Source: Nemertoderma westbladi
Lineage: Eukaryota; Xenacoelomorpha; Nemertodermatida; Nemertodermatidae
NCBI GenBank assembly: GCA_032718475.1
Contig: JAUCBJ010009055.1
Location: 1-64,000 of the forward strand
DNA: 64,000 nucleotides
Reading direction: 5' to 3'
The translations under genes and the position numbers were made by a program. The notes below the pieces were generated by a model. It was not told the DNA's origin and did not search any database. It saw only the letters and a list, made by a program, of their open reading frames with translations. This document shows, in pieces, positions 9,036 through 17,582 of this stretch. The first letter of the stretch is position 1; the number at the start of each line of letters is the position of its first letter.

Positions 9036-9860
9036 ATGGCGGAGAAACTTGTCCGAAAGAGAAAGGCGGAGTTAGGAGGAAAGGAGATACTGGTGGATTT
9101 CACCGAGAGGCATCCGGAAGAAAAGACAAGGGGATACATCGAGCGGTTAGAGAGGGGTCACAAAGCGCGAGCGCTGCAGGACCATTTCAGGGAGATGCAC
9201 GAACGGCGACTGGTCGGGACCTACGGGACACCGTCGCTAGACAATGCAATCTTCGAGCATTTCCACTATGTGGTGAAGGGAGACGAGGCGAAGTTCGGGA
9301 TTCTGAAGTACGCGAAGGAGCCACCGAGAAAGGATTGGAAGAGGTTCGTAGAGTCCGTCAGCAGGGGAGGATACATGGTCCTAGACGATGAGGGGACCGT
9401 GGAAGACAAGGAAGGTTCGAGAAGAGGATCAGCGGGGTCGGCCAGAACCATACTCCTACATTTGGCCGCGCCAAATAGGGACATTTTCCTATTCGACCTG
9501 GGAACGTATGGGAAGAAGAACGGGCCGAAGTTGAACCGGTTGCCAAAGGCGGTGCAAACCCTAGTGAGAGAGAAGTCGACGACGAAGGTGTGATCGGCGA
9601 TCCGCGACGATGCGGAGAGAATCAGCGGTACGGACACCCCCAACCTCCTGGATATGCAGACGGTCTACATGGCTATGACAGCACCAGACGGGTTGGGACT
9701 AGTGGAGAACGCAGGCCATTGTGGAGCGGTGGCGATGGGCCAGCTACTGGGGCTCGTGTGTCACAAGCCAATGGACTGGGGTAAGTTCAGAGAGGAGTAC
9801 GGATCGGAGTTAGCGAACTCGCTAAAGTGGGGAGCGAGGCCAGATAAGACCGAGAAGTGA
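9036..9860 (+). pseudogene. DEDD-type 3'-5' exonuclease-like ORF carried by the BEL element, one in-frame TGA
   Basis: The frame starts at ATG 9036 in good context (gaaATGg). It has 185 codons before TGA at 9591-9593, then stays open in the same frame to TGA 9858-9860. The N-terminal part is basic and helical. GGYMVLDDEGT fits the ExoI DxE motif, followed by TILLHLAAPNRDIFLFDL, the usual strand pair of RNase D/EXD1-like folds. Directly after the stop, AIRDDAERI fits ExoII and NLLDMQTVYMAM fits the next conserved strand. LLGLVCHKPMDWGKF and KWGARPD resemble the helix and W..RP segment before ExoIII. The ExoIII Y..xD motif is not seen, so the C-terminus is truncated or lost. A basic stretch with KRPREED continues in another frame to 9967. 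Known BEL elements may carry an env gene at this position. The exonuclease reading is inference from motif order. It could instead be a captured host fragment. Confidence 0.5.
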
Positions 9861-9967
9861 AGGGAGATAAGACCAAGGGAGCGGCAGCGGCCAGGAAACG
9901 ACCAAGAGAGGAGGATGTCAGAGGGAAGGAGTTGAGATGGTTCCCGAAGTCAGGTGGAACGAACTAG

Positions 9968-10623
9968 AGGATGGATGTGGGATGCCTGGAAGGCACCACA
10001 TGAGAAGTGCAAACTCCTAAGTAGAGAACTTAAATAACTAAAAGTGCAATTAGTATGTACGTATGTAACAATCATTAGTTAGTCGATAAGTAAATATAAT
10101 CAAAGTAAGTACTATAGTCATATGACCTTTTTTCCAATTAGCTACTGGGACTGGGGACCAATTGACTATGACGGACGAGACATTGGACGACTTCACACTT
10201 CTTGAGTGCGACGGCATGAAAGGGGAGGGTGAGGCCCGTCGGGAGAAAGTGAGTTGAGAAGGGGGTTGAGTACGGAACTAGCGGAGAGAGTGTGGGTGCA
10301 ATTCGAGCGTGGGGGGGGGGGGGGGAGAAGCGAGAAGCAGAGTGAGGGACAGGAAGGTCCGGGAGATAGGATGAAAGAAAGTTAGAGTCAGTTAAGAGGG
10401 GAGAGAGTGTTGGGGAAACAAAAATCGTGTGAGAGAAAGCCACGATCGGCCCGACACGGGACGCCAGATGTCTTGGCGCAAGATAGATAAAGTTGCCCCA
10501 AGATGGGGTAGCGATATCATACCCATAGGGAGCAGCCTGGAAAGCCGGCTCCGCGAAAAATAACTCCACCCCACACCCGATAGTAAATCGGGATCCAGCG
10601 GAATTGTAGCGCACTAGAGGTGG
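9968..10623 (+). other. 3' untranslated region of the BEL element
   Basis: No coding sequence is supported. The stretch holds the 15-G run at 10311-10325 and purine-rich sequence. Long open frames on the minus strand (10138-10614) are antisense to purine-rich DNA and match no family. Confidence 0.55.
10311..10325 (+). repeat. poly-G run, 15 G
   Basis: Fifteen G in a row in the untranslated 3' part of the BEL element. Confidence 0.95.
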
Positions 10624-10652
10624 ATGCTATCTTCTCACCGGGAAGATAGCAT
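10624..10652 (+). promoter_or_regulatory. perfect 11-bp hairpin abutting the polypurine tract
   Basis: Arms ATGCTATCTTC (10624-10634) and GAAGATAGCAT (10642-10652) are exact inverted repeats around a 7-base loop. The G-rich polypurine tract starts at the next base. It could shape the RNA at the plus-strand primer site. Confidence 0.75.
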
Positions 10653-10661
10653 GGGGGGGAG
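10653..10661 (+). promoter_or_regulatory. polypurine tract of the BEL element
   Basis: The purine run gggggggag ends exactly where the 3' LTR begins with TGTTAG. This is the expected plus-strand primer position for an LTR retrotransposon. Confidence 0.85.
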
Positions 10662-10724
10662 TGTTAGCGTATTCAATTCCGCTAACCACCCCACAAAGTA
10701 GGGCAAGCGGCACCTTTAAGCAAT

Positions 10725-10772
10725 ATTGGGGAGTACGAGGTTGATTGCCAATCAACCTCGTATCACCCCAAT
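10725..10772 (+). promoter_or_regulatory. LTR hairpin with 7+13 bp stem
   Basis: The outer arms ATTGGGG and CCCCAAT pair, then a 2/3-base internal loop is followed by an exact 13-bp stem (TACGAGGTTGATT with its complement) closed by GCC. The AATAAA hexamer overlaps the end of the right arm. It may help 3' end formation or packaging; no direct evidence. Confidence 0.7.
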
Positions 10773-10775
10773 AAA
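10770..10775 (+). terminator. candidate poly(A) signal in LTR
   Basis: AATAAA directly at the foot of the LTR hairpin. The position inside the LTR is suitable for 3' end formation of the element transcript, but function is inferred. Confidence 0.35.
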
Positions 10776-11232
10776 CGGGGACGACAAACCCCAAAGGGAC
10801 ACACACAAAGGGGGTCAGAGGTTACACCTCCGGGAGAGAGAGAGTGACAGTAGCAGGGGGAGGGCACTCCCAGAGAGGTGGGAGGCGAGAATTGGGTTAT
10901 TAGCCAATGGGGGGCAGGCATCCGCTGAGTAATGTAATACGGCCAACCCAGTGCAGAATATTATCAGTTGGTGTTTCCCATATTATTCACTTAGTTAGTC
11001 AGTTCAGTTAGGGCTGAACGGTAACTTTTATTACCGTCCATTACCGCCACCATTCACTTATTTTACCAGCAGTATTCAGCTTATCAATTAACTGTGCCTA
11101 TACTTTATCCTTTACTCTATTATATTTATATACATATTAATCAACAAGATCAGAACTCTCAACAAACTTTTTTCACACACGGCGGGGACGCGTAAATATA
11201 ACAACCAGTCGGGATCCCCGGATCCCGTCACA

Positions 11233-11441
11233 TCCCTAGCTAATCTCCCTAGCTAATCTCCCTAGCTAACCTCCCTAGCTAATCTCCCTAGCTAATCTCC
11301 CTAGCTAATCGCCCTAGCTAACCTCCCTAGCTAATCTCCCTAGCTAACCTCCCAAGTTAACCTCCCTAGGTAACCTCCCTAGCTAATCTCCCAAGCTAAC
11401 CTCCCAAGCTAACCTCCCTAGCTAACCTCCCTAGCTAACCT
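11233..11441 (+). repeat. 13-bp tandem array (ccctagctaa-type unit)
   Basis: About sixteen imperfect copies of a 13-bp unit, tccctagctaatc or tccctagctaacc, begin exactly at the end of the BEL LTR. Variants include cccaagc and ccctagg forms. Confidence 0.92.
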
Positions 11442-11504
11442 CTTGTATTCTTGTATAGTTTTAAGGTTAAAATTAACATTAAAGCATTAGATTTAAATTA
11501 ACAT

Positions 11505-11660
11505 TAAAGCCTGGGCGGTCTTCTCGCTTATGGCCCCCATAAGTGCAGTTAAAGCCTGGGCGGTCTTCTCGCTTATGGCCCCCATAAGTGCAGTTAAAGC
11601 CTGGGCGGTCTTCTCGCTTATGGCCCCCATAAGTGCAGTTAAAGCCTGGGCGGTCTTCTC
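11505..11660 (+). repeat. 45-bp tandem array with a CTTATGG dyad
   Basis: Three 45-bp copies begin at 11505, 11550 and 11595, and a truncated copy begins at 11640. Each full copy has cttatggcccccataag, a 7-bp inverted repeat around three C. The three full copies look identical. Confidence 0.92.
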
Positions 11661-11661
11661 C

Positions 11662-11926
11662 CCTTTTATAATTACTTATAATTTAGTGCATGCATAATTG
11701 ATTATGTTTATCGCATGAATGTTTATTTTACCATGGTCTGAGTGTTGATAATAATAATAATAATAAATATAAAAGGCACTAAAGAATTAGAAAATAAATA
11801 AATATTCATTCATATGATGTGAGAGTAAAAAATATGTATTATAATATTAATTATATACTGCTGTAAGATGCACTAAAAATGGTAATGGAATTATAAATAT
11901 ATATACATATGATTTGAGAGTAAAAA
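11662..11926. other. AT-rich stretch with short local duplication
   Basis: No gene. An (aat)n microsatellite lies at about 11747-11768. The segment catatgat(g/t)tgagagtaaaaa occurs at 11811 and 11906, 95 bp apart, and the second copy ends at the gypsy 5' LTR. Confidence 0.6.
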
Positions 11927-12377
11927 TGTAGTGCATGCCAAATAGTCAAGGAAGCTTAGAAATAATTTAATCACAAAATCAAATTTAGTATTTTCATAAA
12001 ATTGTTAGTCGAGACATTTTACCTATCTTTCTACAAAGCAAAACACCTTATTTATTTACTTAAGATACAGCATGTTGATTTCATGTGCAAAACAGATGTA
12101 GTCTCAATAATAGCCCTGATACAGTAGATGTCAATTAAACAGATATTTATCAGAGTGACATCTCACATGTCTGCTGCAAGAAACCACTAACACTAGCTTG
12201 CTAAAATACTGCATGTAACTTTCATTAGAGAGAGAGAGAAAGAGAAATAGAATAGATTTAATTACCGGTAAAGTTATATTTGGAGACCGTAATAATTAGT
12301 TGAAAGTTAGACATTAAAAACCAGAACCAAAACTATATTATTTTCATCATAACAAAGACAACGTCCAAACCTTTACA
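11927..12377 (+). repeat. 5' LTR of the gypsy element, 451 bp
   Basis: Starts tgtagtgcatgcc and ends ctttaca. It differs from the 3' LTR at about 11940 (a versus g) and in gcttgctaaaat versus gcttgcttaaat. It contains a GA-rich microsatellite near 12228-12250. Confidence 0.93.
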
Positions 12378-12378
12378 T

Positions 12379-12390
12379 TGGTGACCCGGA
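12379..12390 (+). promoter_or_regulatory. primer binding site, tRNA-Trp type
   Basis: One base after the LTR, tggtgaccc begins and matches the complement of a tRNA-Trp 3' end (TGGTGACCCC pattern) for nine bases, then departs. This is the reported primer of CsRn1-clade elements. Confidence 0.7.
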
Positions 12391-12478
12391 TCTTGGACCT
12401 TATTACTACTACCTTCAACTCCAGATGGGAAAAACTCTCTCGAAACTCAGTCACTGATTACCTCTTATCGAATACATC

Positions 12479-13291
12479 ATGGATGGTGACGGCGAAAATG
12501 TTGGTAACGCTGTAAACGTCGCTCGCGTTTCCGTTAAACCCCCGGTGTTCTTCCGTTCTAACCCCAGCGTTTGGTTCAGAATGTTGGAATCCCACTTTAC
12601 ATTAGCCAACATTACAAGCGAGGTAACCAAATTTCACCACGTTATGGCGAATTTGCCAGAAGACGTCGCTTTAAACATTTCCACGGACATTCAATCATAT
12701 GACGATATTAAATCTACCATTCTCCAACTCTATCAGAAATCGAAAACTGAATTATTGGAGGAAGCCCTTGGACAGGTAACTTTAGACGGCCAAAAGCCCT
12801 CCTTAGTGTATCTGCGTATAAAAAGAAAATTACGAGAATGTAACTTAACGGCGGATGACGACCTAGTTCGGCACAAACTCTTACAAGCACTTCCAGTATC
12901 GGTGCGTTCTGCTTTGATTGCTCATCAGGGTCTACCACCCGAAGATTTCGCAACACTGGCGGACACCATCCTCCAATTTACAAGTGGAATCCCTCAACCA
13001 AGTACTTCATATGATGTCGCCAGAGTTCAACACCCAAACTATGTTAATACCAGTGGTGATGTTTACAGAGGTGTTAGCAACACTTACAGAGCAAGAGCAC
13101 CCTACCCTGTCACTTCTACCTCAAAAGTCGGAGCTATATTCCCGTTCAGCGAAGGGCAACGTCCAAAAATCTGCCGATACCATGTATATTATGGAACAAA
13201 AGCGAATACATGCACGCCATGGTGTCTTTGGCCGGGAGAAAAACCGCGTCGAATGCAACCATCTTCCCGACCAAACTCACGCCCTGCATAG
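12479..13291 (+). CDS. gag: Ty3/gypsy (CsRn1-like) Gag polyprotein
   Basis: A 270-residue frame starts at ATG 12479 in good context (atcATGG). The capsid region has the arthropod gypsy pattern PPVFFRSNPSVWFRMLESHF near the N-terminus. Leucine-rich helices follow, and KPSLVYLRIKRKL and LLQALPVSVRSAL in the middle. The nucleocapsid finger CRYHVYYGTKANTCTPWC (13172-13225) is C-x2-H-x9-C-x3-C, the unusual CHCC form of the CsRn1 clade rather than CCHC. The product would assemble the particle and bind element RNA. The C-terminus after the finger is short and ends with TAG at 13289-13291. The next coding frame, protease-pol, opens 23 bases later in another frame. Confidence 0.9.
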   Translation: MDGDGENVGNAVNVARVSVKPPVFFRSNPSVWFRMLESHFTLANITSEVTKFHHVMANLPEDVALNISTDIQSYDDIKSTILQLYQKSKTELLEEALGQVTLDGQKPSLVYLRIKRKLRECNLTADDDLVRHKLLQALPVSVRSALIAHQGLPPEDFATLADTILQFTSGIPQPSTSYDVARVQHPNYVNTSGDVYRGVSNTYRARAPYPVTSTSKVGAIFPFSEGQRPKICRYHVYYGTKANTCTPWCLWPGEKPRRMQPSSRPNSRPA

Positions 13292-13314
13292 TGCTCGACA
13301 TCTCCTTCCCCTGA

Positions 13315-16300
13315 TACCCAGGGGCAGGAAAACTAACTGCCCTCAGAACATTTGCTGCTAGTTCTGAGGGAGCTGCCGTTTTCAAATTAACCGCAGCAAT
13401 AAACCATATAAACAACAGCCACCAATCCTTATCTTTTCTTATAGACACCGGCTCACAAGTATCCATACTAAAACCTTCCTCGTTTATTAGAAGCTTACTA
13501 TGGGACAATACTGATGCAAAACTCACAGCAATTTCAGGCAATAACATACATGTCCATGGAAAAGTTCATGTCCGAATTAATTTCCTCCGACGAGAATTTC
13601 CGTGGATATTTTATGTTGCCGACGTTGAAGAAAACATTTTGGGATTGGATTTCTTATCAAATTATGACATGCTATTGGACTGCAAAAATAAACTAATCGT
13701 GGATAATTATACAAAACTGAAATGCAATCTCAATCCAACAACATCGAAAAGTCTATCTATATTCAAAGTGGAAATCGACCACCCTGATTCAACATTATCC
13801 AGTCTTTTCAAAGAACATTCTAAGTTATTTGATTATGATATTATTCATACTGACACACCTCCACACAATACTGTGCATCGAATTATCACCAACCAATGCC
13901 AACCCACATACGCAAAGCCACGTCAACTTAGTGGGACCAAACTAATAATTGCTCAACAAGTTTTCGCGGATATGCGTTCTCGTGGTATAATACGCCCTTC
14001 AAGTAGTCCCTGGGCGTCACCATTACATATGGTACCAAAGGTGGGGAGTACTGATAATTGGCGTCCATGTGGAGACTATAGAGCTTTGAACCGCATTACA
14101 CAAAGTGATAAATATCCGCTGCCGAACATACAGCATTTTAATAGCAAACTGAAAGGCTCGACAGTTTTCAGCTCCATTGATCTCGTTAAAGCATATCATC
14201 AAATTCCTGTGGCAGAGGAAGATATTCCAAAGACAGCTATTACAACCCCTTTTGGTCTCTTTGAATTTTTGCGGATGCCCTATGGTCTTAAAAACGCCGC
14301 ACAAACTTTTCAAAGGGATATACATGAAGTACTCGGAGATTTGGAATTTGTATTTCCTTTTCTCGATGATATTATGATACACTCTACGGATATATCAACT
14401 CATTACATTCACCTAAGAAAGGTATTTGAACGTTTAACTCAGCACAACCTGCAAATAAACTTTGCCAAGTGCCAATGGGTACAACCATCAATCTTATTTC
14501 TTGGATTCTTAGTGACGACCGACGGTATTTTACCTCCACCTGAACGAGTTAAATCCCTTGTCGATATGCCAGAACCACGTAGCTATACTGAGTTACGACG
14601 GGTTCTGGGAATGTTTGGATTCTATAGACGACATATACCTTATTTCAGTCAGATTGTAGCACCCCTTCAATCTCTCTTAAACAAAACTCAACCACTGAAA
14701 CGTAAACAACCACAACGAAACTTCAATGAAGGTGAATGGACATCGGAACACAAAGAAACTTTCCAGAAGTTGAAAAACTCGTTATCTAACGCAGTTTTAT
14801 TATATCATCCTTCATCAGAGGATTGTAAGCTGATTCTAACCACTGATGCTTCAAAGGACGCTATCGCAGCTTCACTTCACGAAGTAATATCAGAAGAAGA
14901 ATCAGTCCCCATTGCATTTTACTCTCGACGATTAACACCAAATGAAACCTCATGGTCAACCTTTGATCGAGAATTACTTGCGGCATATCAAGCTACAGTG
15001 CACTTCCGCAGTAACTTAGAAGGCCGACAGGTTACTATATTCACAGACCACAAACCACTTACGTCTGCATTCAACAAACCATCGAGCATTTCTCCTAGAC
15101 AAAACCGCCAGCTTTCATTCCTTTCTGAATACATTGACTCCATTGAATACATTGCAGGAGAAAGTAACATAGTCGCTGATACTTTATCACGTCAAATCGC
15201 TTCAATTAGTATTGATTCTTTTGGATTGGAAGATATTGCCTCTCAACAGTCAGCCAATTTAATCCTTCCTGAAGAGCATTCGCTAAATATTAAAATATTT
15301 CCATTAGCAAATGGTAAAGTTATTAAGTGCGACGTAACTACTGCATACCCTAGACCCATCCTACCGGATTCATGTAGACGAACAGTATTTAACGAACTAC
15401 ACAACATGTCACATCCAGGAATTAAATCGACCATACGTATAATAACTGATCGTTATATTTGGCCAAATGCTAAACGCGACATAGTGGAATGGTGTAAATT
15501 GTGCACATCTTGTCAAGCAAGTAAAGTAATACAACACACAAAAACACCCCTAACACCATTTCCTTTGGCACCACGTTTTACACATATCCATTCAGATATC
15601 ATTGGTCCACTAGACATGGGTGAGCACCAATATCGACACGTAGTAACGTTCATAGATCGACACACTGGGTGGGTAGAAGCAGAGCCAGTTACGTCAATCA
15701 CAGCTGTTGCCACAGCGACTGCATTTATAAAAGTCTGGTTTTCTCGATTTGGAGTGCCCCTTTACCTCACAAAAGATCGCGGTGGTCAATTTGAATCTGA
15801 ATTACTAGCTGAACTCTCTAAGCTGATTGGTTTCCACCGTATGCGTACCACATCTTACCACCCCCAGAGTAACGGAAAAATAGAACGATTCCATAAAGTT
15901 TTAAAGGCTGCACTCAAAGCACGGAAATCAGATTGGTTAGAGTCCTTACCAATAGTTATTTTCAGTCACAGAATAACGCCATCTAGCGTTACTAATGTAT
16001 CTCCATTTGAATTGGTAACGGGAACACAGCCGTTGTTGCCAGCTTGTTTACTAACTACTAAAGATACAACTTTTAATTATGACTTTGTAAAGACACTTCA
16101 CAAGCATATAACGGAAATAGGATTTGCTGTAGACAGTAAAGCTACTGATTACCAAGAGAGCAACCCAAAGTTGAAAACATACTTACCACCACAATTAAGG
16201 ACTTGTGACAAAGTTTTCGTTAGAATCGATCGGGTCCGCAAACCATTAGAAGCGCCTTACCAAGGACCATTTACAGTTCTCAGCAGAACGGATAAACATT

Positions 16301-16518
16301 TCTGTATCGAAACTCTTAGAGGAGAACAACGAATATCAATCGACCGCTTAAAACCTTGTTATACCGGTAACGTTAATAAGAAACCCCCTCCAACCAAGAA
16401 ACTAAAACCTCATAAGATATTACATAGTAACACTAACAAAGAAAATATCTCACAATCTCAACCGCGAAACATCATTACTACTAGAAGCGGAAAGCGAGTA
16501 CATTTCTTTGACTCTTAG
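13315..16518 (+). CDS. pol: Ty3/gypsy Pol: protease, RT, RNase H, integrase
   Basis: The frame is open for 1,067 codons from just after TGA 13312-13314 to TAG 16516-16518. The first ATG lies inside the protease, so the start given here is the frame opening. The protease has FLIDTGSQ (Asp 13444) and ILGLDFL. The RT has the FLDD box at 14359-14370, with VPKVGSTDNWRPCGDYRALN and SSIDLVKAYHQIP upstream. RNase H starts at TTDASKDA (Asp 14845). The integrase finger uses His 15400 and 15412 and Cys 15502 and 15511. The catalytic triad is Asp 15595, Asp 15775 and Glu 15883, exactly D-x35-E between the last two. A GPY/F-like YQGPF lies at 16258-16272. All catalytic residues examined are present, so the enzymes look intact. 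Confidence 0.93.
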   Translation, partial: YPGAGKLTALRTFAASSEGAAVFKLTAAINHINNSHQSLSFLIDTGSQVSILKPSSFIRSLLWDNTDAKLTAISGNNIHVHGKVHVRINFLRREFPWIFYVADVEENILGLDFLSNYDMLLDCKNKLIVDNYTKLKCNLNPTTSKSLSIFKVEIDHPDSTLSSLFKEHSKLFDYDIIHTDTPPHNTVHRIITNQCQPTYAKPRQLSGTKLIIAQQVFADMRSRGIIRPSSSPWASPLHMVPKVGSTDNWRPCGDYRALNRITQSDKYPLPNIQHFNSKLKGSTVFSSIDLVKAYHQIPVAEEDIPKTAITTPFGLFEFLRMPYGLKNAAQTFQRDIHEVLGDLEFVFPFLDDIMIHSTDISTHYIHLRKVFERLTQHNLQINFAKCQWVQPSILFLGFLVTTDGILPPPERVKSLVDMPEPRSYTELRRVLGMFGFYRRHIPYFSQIVAPLQSLLNKTQPLKRKQPQRNFNEGEWTSEHKETFQKLKNSLSNAVLLYHPSSEDCKLILTTDASKDAIAASLHEVISEEESVPIAFYSRRLTPNETSWSTFDRELLAAYQATVHFRSNLEGRQVTIFTDHKPLTSAFNKPSSISPRQNRQLSFLSEYIDSIEYIAGESNIVADTLSRQIASISIDSFGLEDIASQQSANLILPEEHSLNIKIFPLANGKVIKCDVTTAYPRPILPDSCRRTVFNELHNMSHPGIKSTIRIITDRYIWPNAKRDIVEWCKLCTSCQASKVIQHTKTPLTPFPLAPRFTHIHSDIIGPLDMGEHQYRHVVTFIDRHTGWVEAEPVTSITAVATATAFIKVWFSRFGVPLYLTKDRGGQFESELLAELSKLIGFHRMRTTSYHPQSNGKIERFHKVLKAALKARKSDWLESLPIVIFSHRITPSSVTNVSPFELVTGTQPLLPACLLTTKDTTFNYDFVKTLHKHITEIGFAVDSKATDYQESNPKLKTYLPPQLRTCDKVFVRIDRVRKPLEAPYQGPFTVLSRTDKHFCIETLRGEQRISIDRLKPCYTGNVNKKPPPTKKLKPHKILHSNTNKENISQSQPRNIITTRSGKRVHFFDS

Positions 16519-16544
16519 TTTTAGTTATTCTTATTCCATAACTT

Positions 16545-16556
16545 AATGGGGGGAGA
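16545..16556 (+). promoter_or_regulatory. polypurine tract of the gypsy element
   Basis: The purine-rich tggggggaga lies two bases before the 3' LTR start TGTAGTG at 16559, as expected for plus-strand priming. Confidence 0.85.
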
Positions 16557-16558
16557 TG

Positions 16559-17009
16559 TGTAGTGCATGCCGAATAGTCAAGGAAGCTTAGAAATAATTT
16601 AATCACAAAATCAAATTTAGTATTTTCATAAAATTGTTAGTCGAGACATTTTACCTATCTTTCTACAAAGCAAAACACCTTATTTATTTACTTAAGATAC
16701 AGCATGTTGATTTCATGTGCAAAACAGATGTAGTCTCAATAATAGCCCTGATACAGTAGATGTCAATTAAACAGATATTTATCAGAGTGACATCTCACAT
16801 GTCTGCTGCAAGAAACCACTAACACTAGCTTGCTTAAATACTGCATGTAACTTTCATTAGAGAGAGAGAGAAAGAGAAATAGAATAGATTTAATTACCGG
16901 TAAAGTTATATTTGGAGACCGTAATAATTAGTTGAAAGTTAGACATTAAAAACCAGAACCAAAACTATATTATTTTCATCATAACAAAGACAACGTCCAA
17001 ACCTTTACA
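16559..17009 (+). repeat. 3' LTR of the gypsy element, 451 bp
   Basis: Same length as the 5' LTR with two apparent substitutions. It ends ctttaca and is followed by aaaa and then a degenerate start of the 27-bp array. Confidence 0.93.
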
Positions 17010-17016
17010 AAAACAC

Positions 17017-17441
17017 ATTGTTGTGTTTGAGGACAATTATGTCTGAGGACAACTGTTGTAACATTATGTCTGAAGACAACTGTTGTAACATTATGTCTGA
17101 GGACAACTGTTGTAACATTGTGTCTGAGGACAACTGTTGTAATATTATGTCTGAGGACACCTGTTGTAACATTGTGTCTGAGGACAACTGTTGTAACATT
17201 ATGTCTGAGGAGAACTGTTGTAACAATATGTCTGAGGACAACTGTTGTAACATTATCTATGTGGACAACTGTTGTAACATTGTGTCTGATAACAACTGTT
17301 GTAACATTATGTCTGAGGACAACTGTTGTAACATTATGTCTGAGCAGAACTGTTGTAACATTGTGTCTGAGGACAACTGTTGTAACATTATGTCTGAGGA
17401 CAACTGTTGTAACATTATGTCTGAGGAGAACTGTTGTAACA
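17017..17441. repeat. 27-bp minisatellite, left part
   Basis: About 15 copies of a 27-bp unit (atgtctgaggacaactgt then tgtaacatt) run from 17039 to 17441. A truncated copy precedes them at 17017. Because 27 is a multiple of three, the unit is open in several frames on both strands (for example MSEDNCCNI). The array stops after gttgtaaca, in the middle of a unit. Confidence 0.93.
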
Positions 17442-17447
17442 CTAGAG

Positions 17448-17463
17448 AGCCAGCAAGCTGGCT
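17448..17463. repeat. subterminal hairpin, left end of insertion
   Basis: AGCCAGC and GCTGGCT form an exact 7-bp inverted repeat around AA, six bases inside the left end of the insertion. Confidence 0.8.
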
Positions 17464-17540
17464 GGAAGGAGCCCGGGGGGAAGAATCCTAGCCAATACTA
17501 AACTAAACAATTGTCTAAATGGTGTGATGATACATAGCTG

Positions 17541-17582
17541 ACTTTGTGGCTTGCCCCACATAATAAAAAATGAAACTTTGCT
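17541..17582 (+). repeat. dispersed direct repeat, copy 1
   Basis: This 42-bp stretch starting actttgtggc recurs at 18152 in the same orientation with a few changes (ttgcccc versus tcgtccc) and weaker similarity continuing beyond. Both copies lie inside the 1,626-bp insertion. Confidence 0.75.

Larger units (their letters stand above)
779..11232 (+). mobile_element. BEL/Pao LTR retrotransposon, decayed, about 10.5 kb
   Basis: The element is bounded on the right by a full LTR (10662-11232) and on the left by a 102-bp copy of that LTR's 3' end (779-880). Between them, in order, are a gag with a DUF1759-like domain, a Pao-type RT with YVDD, an RNase H-like region, an integrase zinc finger, an integrase core and a DUF5641-like C-terminus. 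This is the standard BEL/Pao order. It is longer than typical BEL elements because it also carries a long N-terminal gag region, a 0.7-kb minisatellite and an exonuclease-like ORF. Gag is in several frames, pol has two frameshifts, and the segment between gag and RT is missing, so this copy is not autonomous. The left target-site duplication cannot be checked because most of the 5' LTR is absent. Confidence 0.88.
10662..11232 (+). repeat. 3' LTR of the BEL/Pao element, 571 bp
   Basis: The LTR begins TGTTAGCG after the polypurine tract and ends gtcaca. Its last 102 bp match the 5' remnant. It contains a long hairpin at 10725-10772 and an AATAAA at 10770-10775. TCAGTT-like initiator sequence occurs near 10999. 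The right flank is a 13-bp tandem array. Confidence 0.85.
11927..17009 (+). mobile_element. CsRn1-like Ty3/gypsy retrotransposon, about 5.1 kb, young
   Basis: Two 451-bp LTRs (11927-12377 and 16559-17009) differ at two positions by my comparison (about 99.6% identity). Internal parts are a tRNA-Trp-type primer site, gag with a CHCC finger, a protease-RT-RNase H-integrase frame without stops, and a polypurine tract. The CHCC Gag finger and the tRNA-Trp primer site are known hallmarks of the CsRn1 clade. The flanks share only a run of A (at least four), compatible with a short target duplication. The only visible defect is at the gag-pol junction. Insertion was recent compared with the BEL element, whose LTR ends differ at 5 of 102 positions. 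Confidence 0.92.

Noticed and set aside
10138-10614. 158-codon minus-strand ORF near the 3' end of the BEL element
   Set aside because: It is antisense to purine-rich sequence, including the 15-G run, with biased Pro/Ser/Leu composition only.
11233-11441. Telomere-like repeat
   Set aside because: The unit is 13 bp and ccctagctaa-like; it does not match known arthropod telomere repeats and is internal.
17039-17491. Cys-rich repeat peptide (MSEDNCCNI units)
   Set aside because: The 27-bp minisatellite is open on both strands and is interrupted by an insertion; no start or family evidence.
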